The notes beneath the pieces are model-generated. The model was not told the DNA's origin and did no database searches. It saw only the letters and a program-made list of their open reading frames with translations. 64,000 nt of DNA from Arthrobacter oryzae (GTDB lineage: Bacteria; Actinomycetota; Actinomycetes; Actinomycetales; Micrococcaceae): positions 558,001-622,000 of the forward strand of contig NZ_CP132204.1 in assembly GCF_030718995.1 (NCBI RefSeq), given 5' to 3'. This document shows, piece after piece, positions 16,478 to 25,376 of the stretch; within the stretch, counting starts at the first letter, position 1, and each line of letters starts with the position of its first letter. The translations under genes were made by a program, and so were the position numbers.

Positions 16478-17233
16478 ATGAACATCGCCGTTGCCGGCAG
16501 AACCGGAACCGTCGGCCGCCATGTGGTCAGCATCGCCAGGAGCCGGGGCCATCAGGTGGTGAGCCTGAGCCGAGCAGACGGCGTGGACCTGGTCAGCGGC
16601 CGCGGCCTCGATGAGGCACTCCGGGGTGTGGATACGGTGATCGACGTTTCCGGCCCCCGGACGGTGTCCACCAAGAAGGCCGTGGACTTTTTCACGAACA
16701 GCACCCAGAACCTGCTGGCCGCCGAGAAGAAGGCCGGCGTGCGGCACCACATCGCCCTGTCCATCGTGGGCATCGACAACGCGACGTCCGGGCTGTACGC
16801 GGGGAAGCTGGTGCAGGAGGATACGGTCCGCCACGGCGACGTGCCCTGGACCCTCCTGAGGTCCACCCAGTTCCACGAATTCGTGCCGATGACCGTGAGC
16901 GTCGCTGCCCTGGGCCCGCTGGTGCTCGTTCCGCACATGCGCACCCAGCCGGTGGCGGCCCGGGAAGTGGCGGAAGCGCTGGTGGACGCGGCAGAAGCCG
17001 GGCCGCGGGGGCGCGTGCCGGACCTCGGCGGCCCCCGGGCGGAAGAGCTGGCCGCCCTGGTCCGCGCCTACCTGCAGAAGACCGGCCGGCGGAAGCGGGC
17101 CGTGAAACTCTTCGTCCCGGGCTCCATGGGAAAAGCCATGCGCAACGGCGACCTGATCCCCAAGCCGGGTGCCGCCGTCGGACGCCAGACGTTCCAGGAG
17201 TGGCTGGCAACGCAACCTTCCTCCCCCAAGTAG
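16478..17233 (+). CDS. NAD(P)-binding SDR/NmrA-like protein
   Basis: A 251-residue Rossmann-fold protein of the atypical (extended) short-chain dehydrogenase type. The nucleotide-binding loop GRTGTVGRH is at residues 7-15, matching the TGxxGxxG pattern of NmrA/NAD(P)H-binding proteins. Such proteins act as oxidoreductases or redox sensors; catalytic YxxxK is not clear here. A GGAGG ribosome site precedes the start and only 16 bp separate it from the GAF-ANTAR gene, so it is probably the third gene of that operon. A hairpin lies just past its stop. Confidence 0.8.
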   Translation: MNIAVAGRTGTVGRHVVSIARSRGHQVVSLSRADGVDLVSGRGLDEALRGVDTVIDVSGPRTVSTKKAVDFFTNSTQNLLAAEKKAGVRHHIALSIVGIDNATSGLYAGKLVQEDTVRHGDVPWTLLRSTQFHEFVPMTVSVAALGPLVLVPHMRTQPVAAREVAEALVDAAEAGPRGRVPDLGGPRAEELAALVRAYLQKTGRRKRAVKLFVPGSMGKAMRNGDLIPKPGAAVGRQTFQEWLATQPSSPK

Positions 17234-17242
17234 GCCGCCTCT

Positions 17243-17308
17243 CCCAACTAGGTAGCAGTTGTTGTCGTTTTGAGCGCCCATAACGACATCTGCTGCTACC
17301 TAGTTGGG
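17243..17308. terminator. Long imperfect hairpin between convergent genes
   Basis: A 16-bp arm CCCAACTAGGTAGCAG at 17243-17258 pairs perfectly with 17293-17308, and an inner 7-bp stem (17263-17269 with 17282-17288) continues it past a 4x4 internal loop. It sits 9 bp past the SDR stop and about 25 bp from the stop of the MinD-like gene. No T-tract follows, so termination is inferred. The GTAGCAG-type arm may belong to a dispersed repeat family. Confidence 0.7.
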
Positions 17309-17332
17309 GAAGCCGGGCGGAAGAGGGAGCGC

Positions 17333-18742
17333 CTACACGTACCCGTCCACAATCGCGGCCGCGATCTCCTTGTAGGCGCGCCGGGTTTCGGGCTTGAGCA
17401 CGTCTAGGGTAACCAGGTCGCCGTCGGCCACTCCGCGGTCGTGCGGGACGGCGATCAGCTGCCGGCAGATGCCGGAAAGGTGGTCCTCGATGGCGTCCTT
17501 GTCCACGCGGGAGGAGACCTCGTCCTTGTCCGTGATCACCACGATCGCGTTGCGGGCCAGGTCCTCGTAGCCGTGGCTGGCGAGCCACTGGAGGGTGCTG
17601 CGGGCACGCTTGGCGCCGCTTACCGCGTAGCCGGCGGCGATCACCAGGTTGTCCGCGGACTGCAGGATGCCGCTCATGGCGTTGTGCGTGACGCCGGTGC
17701 CGCAGTCGGTCAGTGCCACGGAGTAGTAGCCGGAAATGAGCTTGCGGATCCGAAGGTATTCCTCGGCCGTGAGCGAGTCGGACACTTCCGGGTCCTGCTC
17801 CCCCGCGATCAGATGCAGGCGGCCGGCGTGGTGCATGTAGCGGGCCAGCGCGGTGAGGGAGTCGACGGATTCGATGTTCTTGAGCAGGTCCGTGATGGTG
17901 CGCGGGCTGGACTGCTGGTAGATGCCTTCGCCCAGGGCGCGCTCCACGAGGTCGCCCGAGTCCGGGTTGGCGTCGATGGCGCACGGGGCGTCGCCGCGGT
18001 ATTCGGCGAGGGTCAGGCCCACGCCCACGGTGGTGGAGGTCTTGCCGATGCCGCCCTTGAGGCTGAGCACCGCGGTGTTGTAGCTGCCCTGCAGCTGGCG
18101 CGAGATCCGCCGGCCCAGTTCGTCCTCTTCACGCTGGCGCGGACCGGGGCCCAGGTTGATGGCTCCGCCGGTCATGGCATACAGGGCGCCGCGGAATCCG
18201 CCGCGGGGGCGCGGCTTCTGTTGGCGGACAAAGGAACCGGGCCCGGTGATGAAGTCGGAGACGGGCGCGTCCGCTGCCGCCAGTTTGGCGGCCTGGCGGG
18301 TTGTAGCGTTCGACGGCGGTGTGCTGGGTTCCGCGGGCACCGTGCCCCTGCGGGAGGTGGCCGGCTGTGCCGCGGGCCGGGCAGGAGGCGACGCCGGAAC
18401 CGGTGACGGCACCGTCGCCTCCCCGGCCGAAGCGGCAGGAGCGGCTGGAGCCGCCGTCGCGGCCGGTGCCGCAGGAGCGGCAGCCGCGGGACCGGCAGAA
18501 GCGCCAGGAGCCCCCGCGTCCGTTTCCGCCTGTGCGTCGGCGACCGCAGCCGCTTCGGCCCAGGAACTCCGCCGGGCGGGGGCGGTGCGGCTGTTGTTGG
18601 GTGTGGCAGCGGCGGGCATGGTTCCTGTCCGGGCATCCGGAGATGCACCTGCCGGGCGACGGAGGTCGCGGCGGCGGCGCGTCTGGGGCTGCCCTGCATT
18701 GTGTGCAGTGGCGCGTGCGTTCTTATCGGCCGGTTCAGGCAT
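17333..18742 (-). CDS. MinD/ParA-like ATPase with long Ala/Pro-rich N-terminus
   Basis: A 469-residue protein. The C-terminal half is a deviant-Walker-A ATPase with KGGIGKT at residues 229-235 and the following SIMIBI-class features (CAIDANPDSGDL, ALTDCGTG). The first 220 residues are low-complexity Ala/Pro/Ser with basic patches, as in actinobacterial EspI-type proteins of ESX loci and some cell-pole ATPases. No type VII secretion gene is nearby, so that role is not supported by context. ParA/MinD proteins use ATP-driven dimerisation to position or regulate partners; no ParB or MinC partner is adjacent. Confidence 0.82.
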   Translation of the reverse strand: MPEPADKNARATAHNAGQPQTRRRRDLRRPAGASPDARTGTMPAAATPNNSRTAPARRSSWAEAAAVADAQAETDAGAPGASAGPAAAAPAAPAATAAPAAPAASAGEATVPSPVPASPPARPAAQPATSRRGTVPAEPSTPPSNATTRQAAKLAAADAPVSDFITGPGSFVRQQKPRPRGGFRGALYAMTGGAINLGPGPRQREEDELGRRISRQLQGSYNTAVLSLKGGIGKTSTTVGVGLTLAEYRGDAPCAIDANPDSGDLVERALGEGIYQQSSPRTITDLLKNIESVDSLTALARYMHHAGRLHLIAGEQDPEVSDSLTAEEYLRIRKLISGYYSVALTDCGTGVTHNAMSGILQSADNLVIAAGYAVSGAKRARSTLQWLASHGYEDLARNAIVVITDKDEVSSRVDKDAIEDHLSGICRQLIAVPHDRGVADGDLVTLDVLKPETRRAYKEIAAAIVDGYV

Positions 18743-18912
18743 ATTCGTCCCCCCAGGACTTTCGGCAAAGCGTGCAACGGCTCTTTACGGCTTCGGTCAA
18801 GCAGCAATTCTAGGCGCAATAGGCCAAAAGTCCCCCATATTCGGCGTGGGCAAAGGGCAGAAGAGAGGCAGGGCACAGTTGCCCGGGCGGCGTGCGCGCA
18901 TACCATTGAGAG

Positions 18913-19647
18913 ATGGCCAACTCTCCCGAGCACGAACGCGTCCTGGAACTTCAGGACCTCATTGTCGGCACGCAGAATGTCGCCGAGTTCCTACAGCGCC
19001 TGTCCGTCATGGCGGCGGGAGCGCTGACCCGGGGCACATCCGGCACGGTCGAATGCGGTGTCACCCTGAAGCGGCGGCGCCGCACCTTCACCGTGGCCGG
19101 GAGCAGCCCCCGGGCCGTCCTCCTGGATGAGATCGAACAGCGCATCGGAGACGGTCCGTGCATCGAGGCACTAAAGGTCAAGGAGCCGGTGCTGCTGGCC
19201 AACGTGGACACGGATCCGCGCTGGCCGGAATACCAGAAAGCCCTGGCGGATGAGGGGTGCCGGGCCACCCTGGGCGTGCCGCTGGAACTCGGTGAGGATG
19301 CTGCCGCCGCACTGAACTTTTTCGCGTTCGAATCAGGTGTTTTCACCCCTGCAGTCATCCAGGAGGCGGTGGAATTTGCGGACCTTGCCGCCGGTGCGGT
19401 GCGGCTTGCTGTGAGGCTGGGCAGCGCGCAGTCGCTGGCGGAGGATCTTGCCGCCGCCATGCAGAGCCGTACGTCGATCGACCTGGCGTGCGGTGTGATC
19501 ATGGGCCAGAACCGCTGCAGCCAGGCCGAGGCCATGGCCATCCTCACCAAGGTGTCCAGCAACCGCAACCAGAAGCTGCGCGTGGTGGCCGAGGAACTGC
19601 TCGCCAACCTGGCCGGCGGGGACGTCCGGACGCACTTCGAACCGTAA
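18913..19647 (+). CDS. GAF-ANTAR domain regulator
   Basis: A 244-residue protein with an N-terminal GAF domain (about 20-165) and a C-terminal ANTAR domain (about 175-235), visible in IDLACGVIMGQNRCSQAEAM and LTKVSSNRNQKLRVVAEELL. It resembles the regulator at 15706 in plan but the sequences have clearly diverged. The expected function is RNA binding and transcription antitermination in response to an unknown signal. It is convergent with the ArsR-rhodanese gene. Confidence 0.85.
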   Translation: MANSPEHERVLELQDLIVGTQNVAEFLQRLSVMAAGALTRGTSGTVECGVTLKRRRRTFTVAGSSPRAVLLDEIEQRIGDGPCIEALKVKEPVLLANVDTDPRWPEYQKALADEGCRATLGVPLELGEDAAAALNFFAFESGVFTPAVIQEAVEFADLAAGAVRLAVRLGSAQSLAEDLAAAMQSRTSIDLACGVIMGQNRCSQAEAMAILTKVSSNRNQKLRVVAEELLANLAGGDVRTHFEP

Positions 19648-19682
19648 GGCTTGCGCCCTAAAGGCAGAGCACGACGGCGGCG

Positions 19683-20366
19683 CTACCGTCCCCCGGACGG
19701 CAGCGGACCGGCCTCGACAGGCAGCCCTGCTGCCGCCCATTCCGGATACCCCTCCTCTAACCGCGCCGCGGGGAATCCTTCCTCCTGCAGCGCCCGCACG
19801 GCGTCGTCGGCGAACACGCAGTACTCGCTGCGGCAGTACGCCACGATGGTCCGGTCGCCGGGGAAGTCCTTCAGCCGCGCGGCGAGGCTGTTCAGGGGCA
19901 CCGACACAGCGCCGGCCACATGTCCCGCCTGGAATTCCGGCTCGGGGCGCACGTCGAGGACCACAACATCGCCTGCAAGCATTCGCTCCCTCAGCTCCGC
20001 CCGGGTGAGCGTCTCAAAGGCAGAGCGGTTCCCCACGTAGGCGGCGGCAACCGTATCGAGCTCGGCAACATGCTCGGCAGCGACGTCCCTGACTGCCGCC
20101 CACAGCCTGGCAACCGACGGACCGCTGAGCCGGTAGTAGATCCGCGTGCCCTCACGCCGGGTGCGCACCACGCCGGACCGGAGGAGCTGCTGGAGATGCT
20201 GGGACGTATTCGCCATGCTTTGGCCTATGTCGGCCGCGATCTCGTCAACGGAGCGCTCACCCTGCGCCAGCACGTCCACAATTTCGGCGCGCCTGCCGCT
20301 CCCCAGCACCTTTGCCACAGAAGCGAAGGCATCGAATAATGCCGTCTTGGCAGCCCTCCGGCCCAT
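19683..20366 (-). CDS. ArsR-type regulator fused to a rhodanese domain
   Basis: A protein of about 227 residues. The N-terminal winged helix (about 10-90) is of ArsR type with the recognition region NTSQHLQQLLRSGVVRTRREG, but lacks the CxC metal site of classical ArsR. The C-terminal rhodanese domain (about 115-220) has its active-site loop as YCRSEYC, with the catalytic Cys in the position typical of sulfur-transfer or persulfide-sensing rhodaneses. Such fusions may sense reactive sulfur. The ATG at 20366 was chosen over a TTG at 20396 because the TTG lies inside the likely operator. It is divergent from the methyltransferase gene. Confidence 0.82.
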   Translation of the reverse strand: MGRRAAKTALFDAFASVAKVLGSGRRAEIVDVLAQGERSVDEIAADIGQSMANTSQHLQQLLRSGVVRTRREGTRIYYRLSGPSVARLWAAVRDVAAEHVAELDTVAAAYVGNRSAFETLTRAELRERMLAGDVVVLDVRPEPEFQAGHVAGAVSVPLNSLAARLKDFPGDRTIVAYCRSEYCVFADDAVRALQEEGFPAARLEEGYPEWAAAGLPVEAGPLPSGGR

Positions 20367-20388
20367 CCCAAACCGTCCATTCCAGTAA

Positions 20389-20448
20389 TCAAGCAAGTAC
20401 TTGACAAGATACCCCGGCGAGGAGTCTTATTCAATTACCTACTTGAAT
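20389..20448. promoter_or_regulatory. Two candidate ArsR-type operators in the divergent spacer
   Basis: TCAAG-N6-CTTGA is at 20389-20404 and ATTCAA-N8-TTGAAT at 20429-20448. The two inverted repeats share the same half-site (TCAA/TTGA) and are 40 bp apart centre to centre. ArsR-family proteins bind such AT-rich palindromes over promoters. Both lie between the regulator and methyltransferase starts. Confidence 0.65.
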
Positions 20449-20487
20449 ATCGCATCGGGGCGTCCACCCCGGACAATGCGGAACGGG

Positions 20488-21270
20488 ATGGATGCCATGG
20501 ACACAGCAGCTGCGGCCGTTGACCGCGATGAACTCGAATCCAAGGTCAGGGAGCTGTACCGGCTTGTGGCACAGCACCCGGCCGGAAAGTACCACTTCAG
20601 GATGGGCCGGGGCCTGGCAGAGCAGCTCGGCTACCCGGCTCCCCTGCTCGACCTGATCCCCGCGGGCGCCGTGGAGTCGTTCGCCGGCGTTGGATACATC
20701 TTCGACCTCGCCAACCTGGCCGCGGGAGAAAGGGTCCTTGACCTCGGATCCGGCTCCGGCATGGACGTTTTCGCCGCCGCCCTCGCGGTGGGCCGGGACG
20801 GGAACGTGGTGGGCGTGGACATGACTCCGGAACAGCTGGCCAAGGCCGAGGGCCTCAGGGCGGGCGCGGACATTTCCCACGTCACCTTCGTTGAGGGCCG
20901 CATCGACGATCTGCCGTTCGCCGATGCCAGCTTTGACTGCATTATCTCCAATGGCGTCATCAACCTGTCGCCGGACAAGGCCGCAGTCTTCCGGGAGGCG
21001 GCACGGGTACTGCGCCCCGGCGGCCGCCTGGCCATCGCCGATATCGTCACCGAGAAACCGCTCAGCCCGAAGATCGTGTGCAATACCGACCTCTGGGCCG
21101 CGTGCATCGGAGGCGCGGCGCAGACAGCGACCTACCAGGAGACGATGAGCGGCAGCGGGTTCGCGATCGAAGCTGCCAGGACCAACATCTACGAATTCCT
21201 CTCGGACAGCGCCCGCTCCGCTTCGGAGAAGTACGGCGTTACGAGCGTCTCGTTCCTGGCGCACCTCTAG
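20488..21270 (+). CDS. SAM-dependent methyltransferase, ArsM-like but missing key cysteines
   Basis: A class I methyltransferase of about 260 residues with the SAM motif VLDLGSGSGMDVFAAA and the typical ArsM-like run FDCIISNGVINLSPDK and VLRPGGRLAIADIV. True arsenite methyltransferases need three conserved cysteines; here the one in the ISNCV block is Gly (ISNGV), while a Cys is kept in WAACIGGA. Arsenic methylation is therefore doubtful and another soft substrate is possible. Several starts are possible (20476, 20488, 20497); 20488 has GGAACGGG just upstream. Control by the divergent ArsR-rhodanese protein is likely. Confidence 0.78.
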   Translation: MDAMDTAAAAVDRDELESKVRELYRLVAQHPAGKYHFRMGRGLAEQLGYPAPLLDLIPAGAVESFAGVGYIFDLANLAAGERVLDLGSGSGMDVFAAALAVGRDGNVVGVDMTPEQLAKAEGLRAGADISHVTFVEGRIDDLPFADASFDCIISNGVINLSPDKAAVFREAARVLRPGGRLAIADIVTEKPLSPKIVCNTDLWAACIGGAAQTATYQETMSGSGFAIEAARTNIYEFLSDSARSASEKYGVTSVSFLAHL

Positions 21271-21312
21271 TCCCGACGCGGGCCAGCACCGTAAAGAGGC
21301 ACGACGGCGGCG

Positions 21313-22041
21313 CTACCGCCCGGCCGGCCCCCCGCTACCGCCCGCCGGTCCTGCGCCGAGCCGCTCGGCCAGCCCGGAGAGCAGGATGCTGATTCCCTCG
21401 TCCAGTTCCGCTGCGCCGTCGTACTCGGCCAGCACGGGCGCGAGCTCGCGCAGGTGCGGGAACTCACGGGCCGGCAGCCGGTGCAGGCCCAGCCGGAGCA
21501 GCGCCACGTTTTCTTCCGGATCCACAATGAACTCCTGGAGCTCGTTCAGGATGTGGCCGTAGAGGAAGCCGTAGTAGGCGCGGTACACGTGCAGGGCGTC
21601 GTTGGGCGCAAAGCCCGCCTCAATCAGCAACCCCAGGATCTGCTCCAGCGGGCGCAGCGTCCCCAGCGGCCGGAGGCCCAGCGGAGTGGACAGCGGACGC
21701 GTCACCAGCAGCGGCACAACGTTGGGGTGCCGGAGGGCCAGGAGCCGGAGGTCGTGCGCGATCCTGCGCAGCTGCGCCTGCCAGTCCGGGTCTTTCGGGA
21801 AGATGGCCAGTTCGTTGAGGACCAGTTCGGTGATCCCGTCCAGCAGGTCAGCGCGGTTGGCCGCGTACCGGTAAAGGCCCATCGGATCCCGGTCCAGCGC
21901 CTGGCCCAGGCGGCGCATGCTCAGCGCCTCGAGGCCTTCGGCGTCCACCAGTTCCAGCGCCTTCTCCAGGACCACCTCGCGGTTCAGCCGTCTTCTGGAA
22001 TCTGTTTCCTGCGGGGCTGGCATGGTTCGAGTCCTTTTCAT
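21313..22041 (-). CDS. TetR-family regulator (TetR_C subgroup)
   Basis: A 242-residue repressor with an N-terminal HTH (about 18-65: EKALELVDAEGLEALSMRRL, then YRYAANRADLLDGI) of the subgroup that includes the tetracycline repressor itself, and a C-terminal domain consistent with TetR_C. The nearest divergent gene is a small protein 230 bp away. Palindromes upstream may be its operator. No efflux gene is directly adjacent, so the target is uncertain. The first ATG at 22041 was used; an ATG seven codons later is possible. Confidence 0.85.
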   Translation of the reverse strand: MKRTRTMPAPQETDSRRRLNREVVLEKALELVDAEGLEALSMRRLGQALDRDPMGLYRYAANRADLLDGITELVLNELAIFPKDPDWQAQLRRIAHDLRLLALRHPNVVPLLVTRPLSTPLGLRPLGTLRPLEQILGLLIEAGFAPNDALHVYRAYYGFLYGHILNELQEFIVDPEENVALLRLGLHRLPAREFPHLRELAPVLAEYDGAAELDEGISILLSGLAERLGAGPAGGSGGPAGR

Positions 22042-22088
22042 GGGGCGGGGTTCGTTGGCTGATCCGGCTGTTCACTCTTGCTTAACCT

Positions 22089-22118
22089 GTAGTCTACGCC
22101 TAGAGTCTACGGTGTAGA
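22089..22118. promoter_or_regulatory. Candidate TetR operator (paired palindromes)
   Basis: GTAGTCTAC at 22089-22097 and TCTACGGTGTAGA at 22106-22118 are two short palindromes sharing the GTAG/CTAC half-site, 48-77 bp upstream of the TetR start at 22041. Autoregulation is inferred. Confidence 0.5.
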
Positions 22119-22273
22119 TGCATTCAGTGAGACTATTTTTAGCCCTCCGGACGCGACTCATCACTGCTGCTAATCCAGGGCGTGGAACAACTCAGGCCTT
22201 GTGCAGGGATCTGGGGTACAGCCGCTGTAGCCGAACGGCGGCACATGACGCACAGTACGGAAAGAGCCACCCA

Positions 22274-22531
22274 ATGGGCGTTTCAAAAATTGACCGTTTT
22301 CTCAGCGAAGCCACCACTCCGGACCAGGACGGCGACGCATCGCTCAGGAAAGACCAGCTCTACGGGCTGTACACCAGTTGGTGCATGCTCAATCAGTTCG
22401 TCCCGGCAACCGCCGGGGAATTCTGGTCTGAGATGAAGACCCGCAGGATCAGGTCTGCGGACAGCCGCCTGCGCATGACAGGCGCCGCTGCCGCAGACTA
22501 CATCCTGGCCACCCGCCCGGCCCTGGTCTAG
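22274..22531 (+). CDS. Small protein with phage-primase-like helical motif
   Basis: An 85-residue soluble protein. The core LRKDQLYGLYTSWCMLNQF followed by FWSEMKTRRI resembles the small winged-helix segment found at the end of phage and plasmid primases, but here it stands alone. That may indicate a small DNA-binding protein; the similarity is by eye. The ATG at 22274 was chosen over far-upstream starts because the conserved-looking part begins here. A strong intrinsic terminator follows. Confidence 0.7.
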   Translation: MGVSKIDRFLSEATTPDQDGDASLRKDQLYGLYTSWCMLNQFVPATAGEFWSEMKTRRIRSADSRLRMTGAAAADYILATRPALV

Positions 22532-22568
22532 CAGACCTCAGGTCCTGTAAGAGTACGACGACGAGAGG

Positions 22569-22616
22569 CCGGTTCGCGGTCAGCCTTGGGGGCTGACCGC
22601 GGGACCGGTCTTTTTC
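22569..22616 (+). terminator. Intrinsic terminator
   Basis: An 11-bp perfect stem (22575-22585 with 22591-22601) is extended by CCGGT/ACCGG (22569-22573 with 22604-22608) and followed by TCTTTTTC on the plus strand. It ends the 85-aa gene's transcript and separates it from the convergent ATPase gene. Confidence 0.88.
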
Positions 22617-22657
22617 GTGCCCAGGCACGCCGGCTACCGCCCCGGGGCGGCAGCTGT

Positions 22658-25366
22658 TCACTCCACCGCGTCGTTGCGGTGTGTCCAGCGGCGGACGGCT
22701 TTTTCGGCCTCCACGATGACCAGGACAGTGGATCCCACGGCCGCGCAGAGGAGCCACTCCCATGCGTTCAGCGGCGTGAGTTCCAGCAGCACTGCAGTGA
22801 CGGGCCAGGTCATGACGGCCCAGTGCAGTGCAAGAGCGGCCAGTGAGGTGTAGAGCAGCGGTTTATTGGCCAGCAGTCGCAGCTGGAAGAGGGATTTATT
22901 CTCGGCCCGGGAGCTGAAGACCTGGAAGAAGCTGAGCATCACGAACATGGTCAGCGCGAGGGTCCGGGCGTGGATTTCGGGGTAGCCGTTGTGCAGTTCC
23001 ACGATGAAGCTCAGGATCACGGCCAGGGCCATCCACGCGCCGGTGATGCCCGCCCTGAACCAGAGCGTGCGGGAGAGGATGCCGTCGGTCGGTGGCCGGG
23101 GCGGGCGGGTGAGTTCATCGCCCTCCGCCGGCTCGAAGGCCAGGGCGATGTCCTGGACGCCGTTGGTCACCACATTCATCCACAGCATCTGTACGGGCAG
23201 GAACAGCAGCGGTGTATCGGCGAACACGCTCAACGTTACGGCCACCAGCGCTGCCGCACCGGTGGAGAGCAGGAAGTACGTGGTCTTGCGGATGGCTGCG
23301 AAGGTGACCCTGCCTTCTTCCACGGCGTGCACGATGGTGACGAAGTTGTCATCGGTCAGCACCACGTCGGCCGCTTCGCGGGCAACGTCCGTGCCGGATT
23401 TGCCCATCGCCACCCCGATCGCGGCGGCTTTGAGGGCCGGGGCGTCATTGACGCCGTCGCCGGTAACGGCCACGACCTTCCCGGTTGCCTGCAGGGCGTG
23501 CACGATCCGAAGCTTCTCCACCGGGGAGACCCTTGCCGCGACGCTGGACTGCTCGAGGCGTGCGGCGAGCATGTGGTCATCGAGTTCCGCCATTTCGGCG
23601 CCGGTCAGTGCGGGTTTGTCCGTCGCCAGGCCAAGTCGGCTTGCGATCGCCGTGGCGGTTACCGGGTGGTCGCCGGTAATCATCATGACTTTGATCCCGG
23701 CCCGGCGGCACGTGGCGATAGCTTCGGCCACCCCGGCCCGCGGCGGGTCCGTCATACCTTCCATGCCCAGGAACGTAAGGCCCGACGGCGCCGGCAGTGC
23801 TGAAGGCAATTCCTCGTCGGCGGCCAGGATCCGGGATCCGGCGGCGATGACCCGGAGGCCATCCCTGCCCATCGCGTCGTTGGCCGAATGGATCAGCGCC
23901 TGGTCCAGCGGGCCCTCACCGCTCACCAGGGCCATGGTGCCGGATGCGTCCATCAGCGCTTCCGGGGAACCTTTGACATACAGGGCCCGCCGTCCGCCTG
24001 CATCGGTGTGGACTGTCTGTGAGTACCTCAAGTGCGGTTCGTAGGGCTGGTGGGCCAGGGGCTCCGCTGCGCGGGCCTGTTCTGTGATGGCAGCCCGGGC
24101 CACGGCGGCCTTTGCCATGGCCGCATCGACGGCGTCCCCGGAATACTCCAGGTCCTCGTCCTCGGACGTCAGCGTCGCCTCGTTGGTCAAAGCACCGGCC
24201 CGCAGCACGGCCCGGACCAGCGGCGTGTCCGCTGCACCGCTGTCGTCGTCCCCATCTGTTATGTCCAGCAGCCCGGCGGTGGTCCAGATTCGCTCCACCG
24301 TCAGCCGGTTCTCGGTCAGCGTGCCTGTTTTGTCGGATCCGATGACGTTGGTGGAGCCCAGGGTTTCGACGGCGGGCAGGGTGCGGATGATGGCGTTCCG
24401 TTTTGCCATCCGGGAGACGCCGAGGCTGAGCGCGACCGTCAGGACAATCGGAAGTGATTCCGGGATGGTCGCCACCGCGAGTCCCACCGAGGTGCGGAAC
24501 ATGGTGGAGACGTCGTTGCCGAGCACCAGTCCGGCAATGAAGATGAAAACCAGTGCCGCCAGGACGGTCAGGCCGATGCGCCGCTCCAGGCTGTGCGTGA
24601 GCAGTTGCAGCGGTGATTTGCCGGGCGGACCCTGGACGAGTGCATTGATTTCACCGAGCGCCGTTCCCGCACCGGTCGCAATGGTGATTCCCTTGCCCCG
24701 GCCGCTGCCCACGAACGTGCCGCTGAACGCCATATTTGCCCGGTCGGCGGCGCCTGTATCGGCAGGAACCTGCGCAGGGTGTTTGGTGGCCGCGAACGGT
24801 TCGCCGGTCAGCAGGGACTCATCAAGCTGCAGGCCGTTGGTTTCGACGAGTCGAAGATCGGCCGGGACCCGTTCCCCGCTCTCCAGGAGCACCACATCGC
24901 CGGGGACGATGTCGCGTCCGGGGACCACCTGTTCGGTGCCGTCCCGGAGCGCCCGGCAGGACGGGGTGGAGAGCGACTGGAGCGCCCGGACGTCCGCCTC
25001 TGCCTTGCGCTCCTGGACAAACCCCAGGGCTGCGTTGATACACAGGATGAGGAAGATGGCCCCGGAGTCCACCCAGTGCTGTTGGATAAAGGTCACGACG
25101 GCGGCCGCCAGCAGGATCCCGATCAGCGGGCTCGTGAACTGCCGCAGCAGCACGCGCCACCACGGGGTGGCCCCGGCGACGCTCAACTCGTTGGGCCCGT
25201 AGTCGGCCAGCCGGCGCGAGGCCTCCGCGGTGCTGAGCCCGCCGGGGCCGGACGATAAGGCGTCAAAAACCTCGTCTGACCGCAAAGCGTGCCACGGCAC
25301 GGGTGTCGCCACCGTGTTGTTGGTTCCGGTGGACTGAGGGGTCATGACCGGGACTTTTTCACGCAC
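22658..25366 (-). CDS. P-type cation-transporting ATPase (P2-like)
   Basis: A 902-residue P-type ATPase. The phosphorylated Asp345 lies in DKTGTLT, with PESLP at 302-306 in transmembrane helix 4, TGDHPVTA and TGDGVNDAPALKAA in the P domain, and about ten membrane segments ending with a P2-type C-terminal group. This fits Ca2+/Mn2+-type (P2A) or related cation pumps. The actuator motif reads TGEP (187-190) rather than TGES; the catalytic Glu is kept. No metal-binding N-terminal domain is present, arguing against heavy-metal P1B pumps. A GTG at 25366 and an ATG at 25345 are both possible starts. The ion is not certain. Confidence 0.9.
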   Translation of the reverse strand: MREKVPVMTPQSTGTNNTVATPVPWHALRSDEVFDALSSGPGGLSTAEASRRLADYGPNELSVAGATPWWRVLLRQFTSPLIGILLAAAVVTFIQQHWVDSGAIFLILCINAALGFVQERKAEADVRALQSLSTPSCRALRDGTEQVVPGRDIVPGDVVLLESGERVPADLRLVETNGLQLDESLLTGEPFAATKHPAQVPADTGAADRANMAFSGTFVGSGRGKGITIATGAGTALGEINALVQGPPGKSPLQLLTHSLERRIGLTVLAALVFIFIAGLVLGNDVSTMFRTSVGLAVATIPESLPIVLTVALSLGVSRMAKRNAIIRTLPAVETLGSTNVIGSDKTGTLTENRLTVERIWTTAGLLDITDGDDDSGAADTPLVRAVLRAGALTNEATLTSEDEDLEYSGDAVDAAMAKAAVARAAITEQARAAEPLAHQPYEPHLRYSQTVHTDAGGRRALYVKGSPEALMDASGTMALVSGEGPLDQALIHSANDAMGRDGLRVIAAGSRILAADEELPSALPAPSGLTFLGMEGMTDPPRAGVAEAIATCRRAGIKVMMITGDHPVTATAIASRLGLATDKPALTGAEMAELDDHMLAARLEQSSVAARVSPVEKLRIVHALQATGKVVAVTGDGVNDAPALKAAAIGVAMGKSGTDVAREAADVVLTDDNFVTIVHAVEEGRVTFAAIRKTTYFLLSTGAAALVAVTLSVFADTPLLFLPVQMLWMNVVTNGVQDIALAFEPAEGDELTRPPRPPTDGILSRTLWFRAGITGAWMALAVILSFIVELHNGYPEIHARTLALTMFVMLSFFQVFSSRAENKSLFQLRLLANKPLLYTSLAALALHWAVMTWPVTAVLLELTPLNAWEWLLCAAVGSTVLVIVEAEKAVRRWTHRNDAVE

Positions 25367-25376
25367 ACGATGAATT

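Noticed and set aside
17333..18742. EspI of a type VII secretion locus
   Set aside because: The Pro/Ala-rich start and MinD-like ATPase resemble EspI, but no ESX gene lies within the window.
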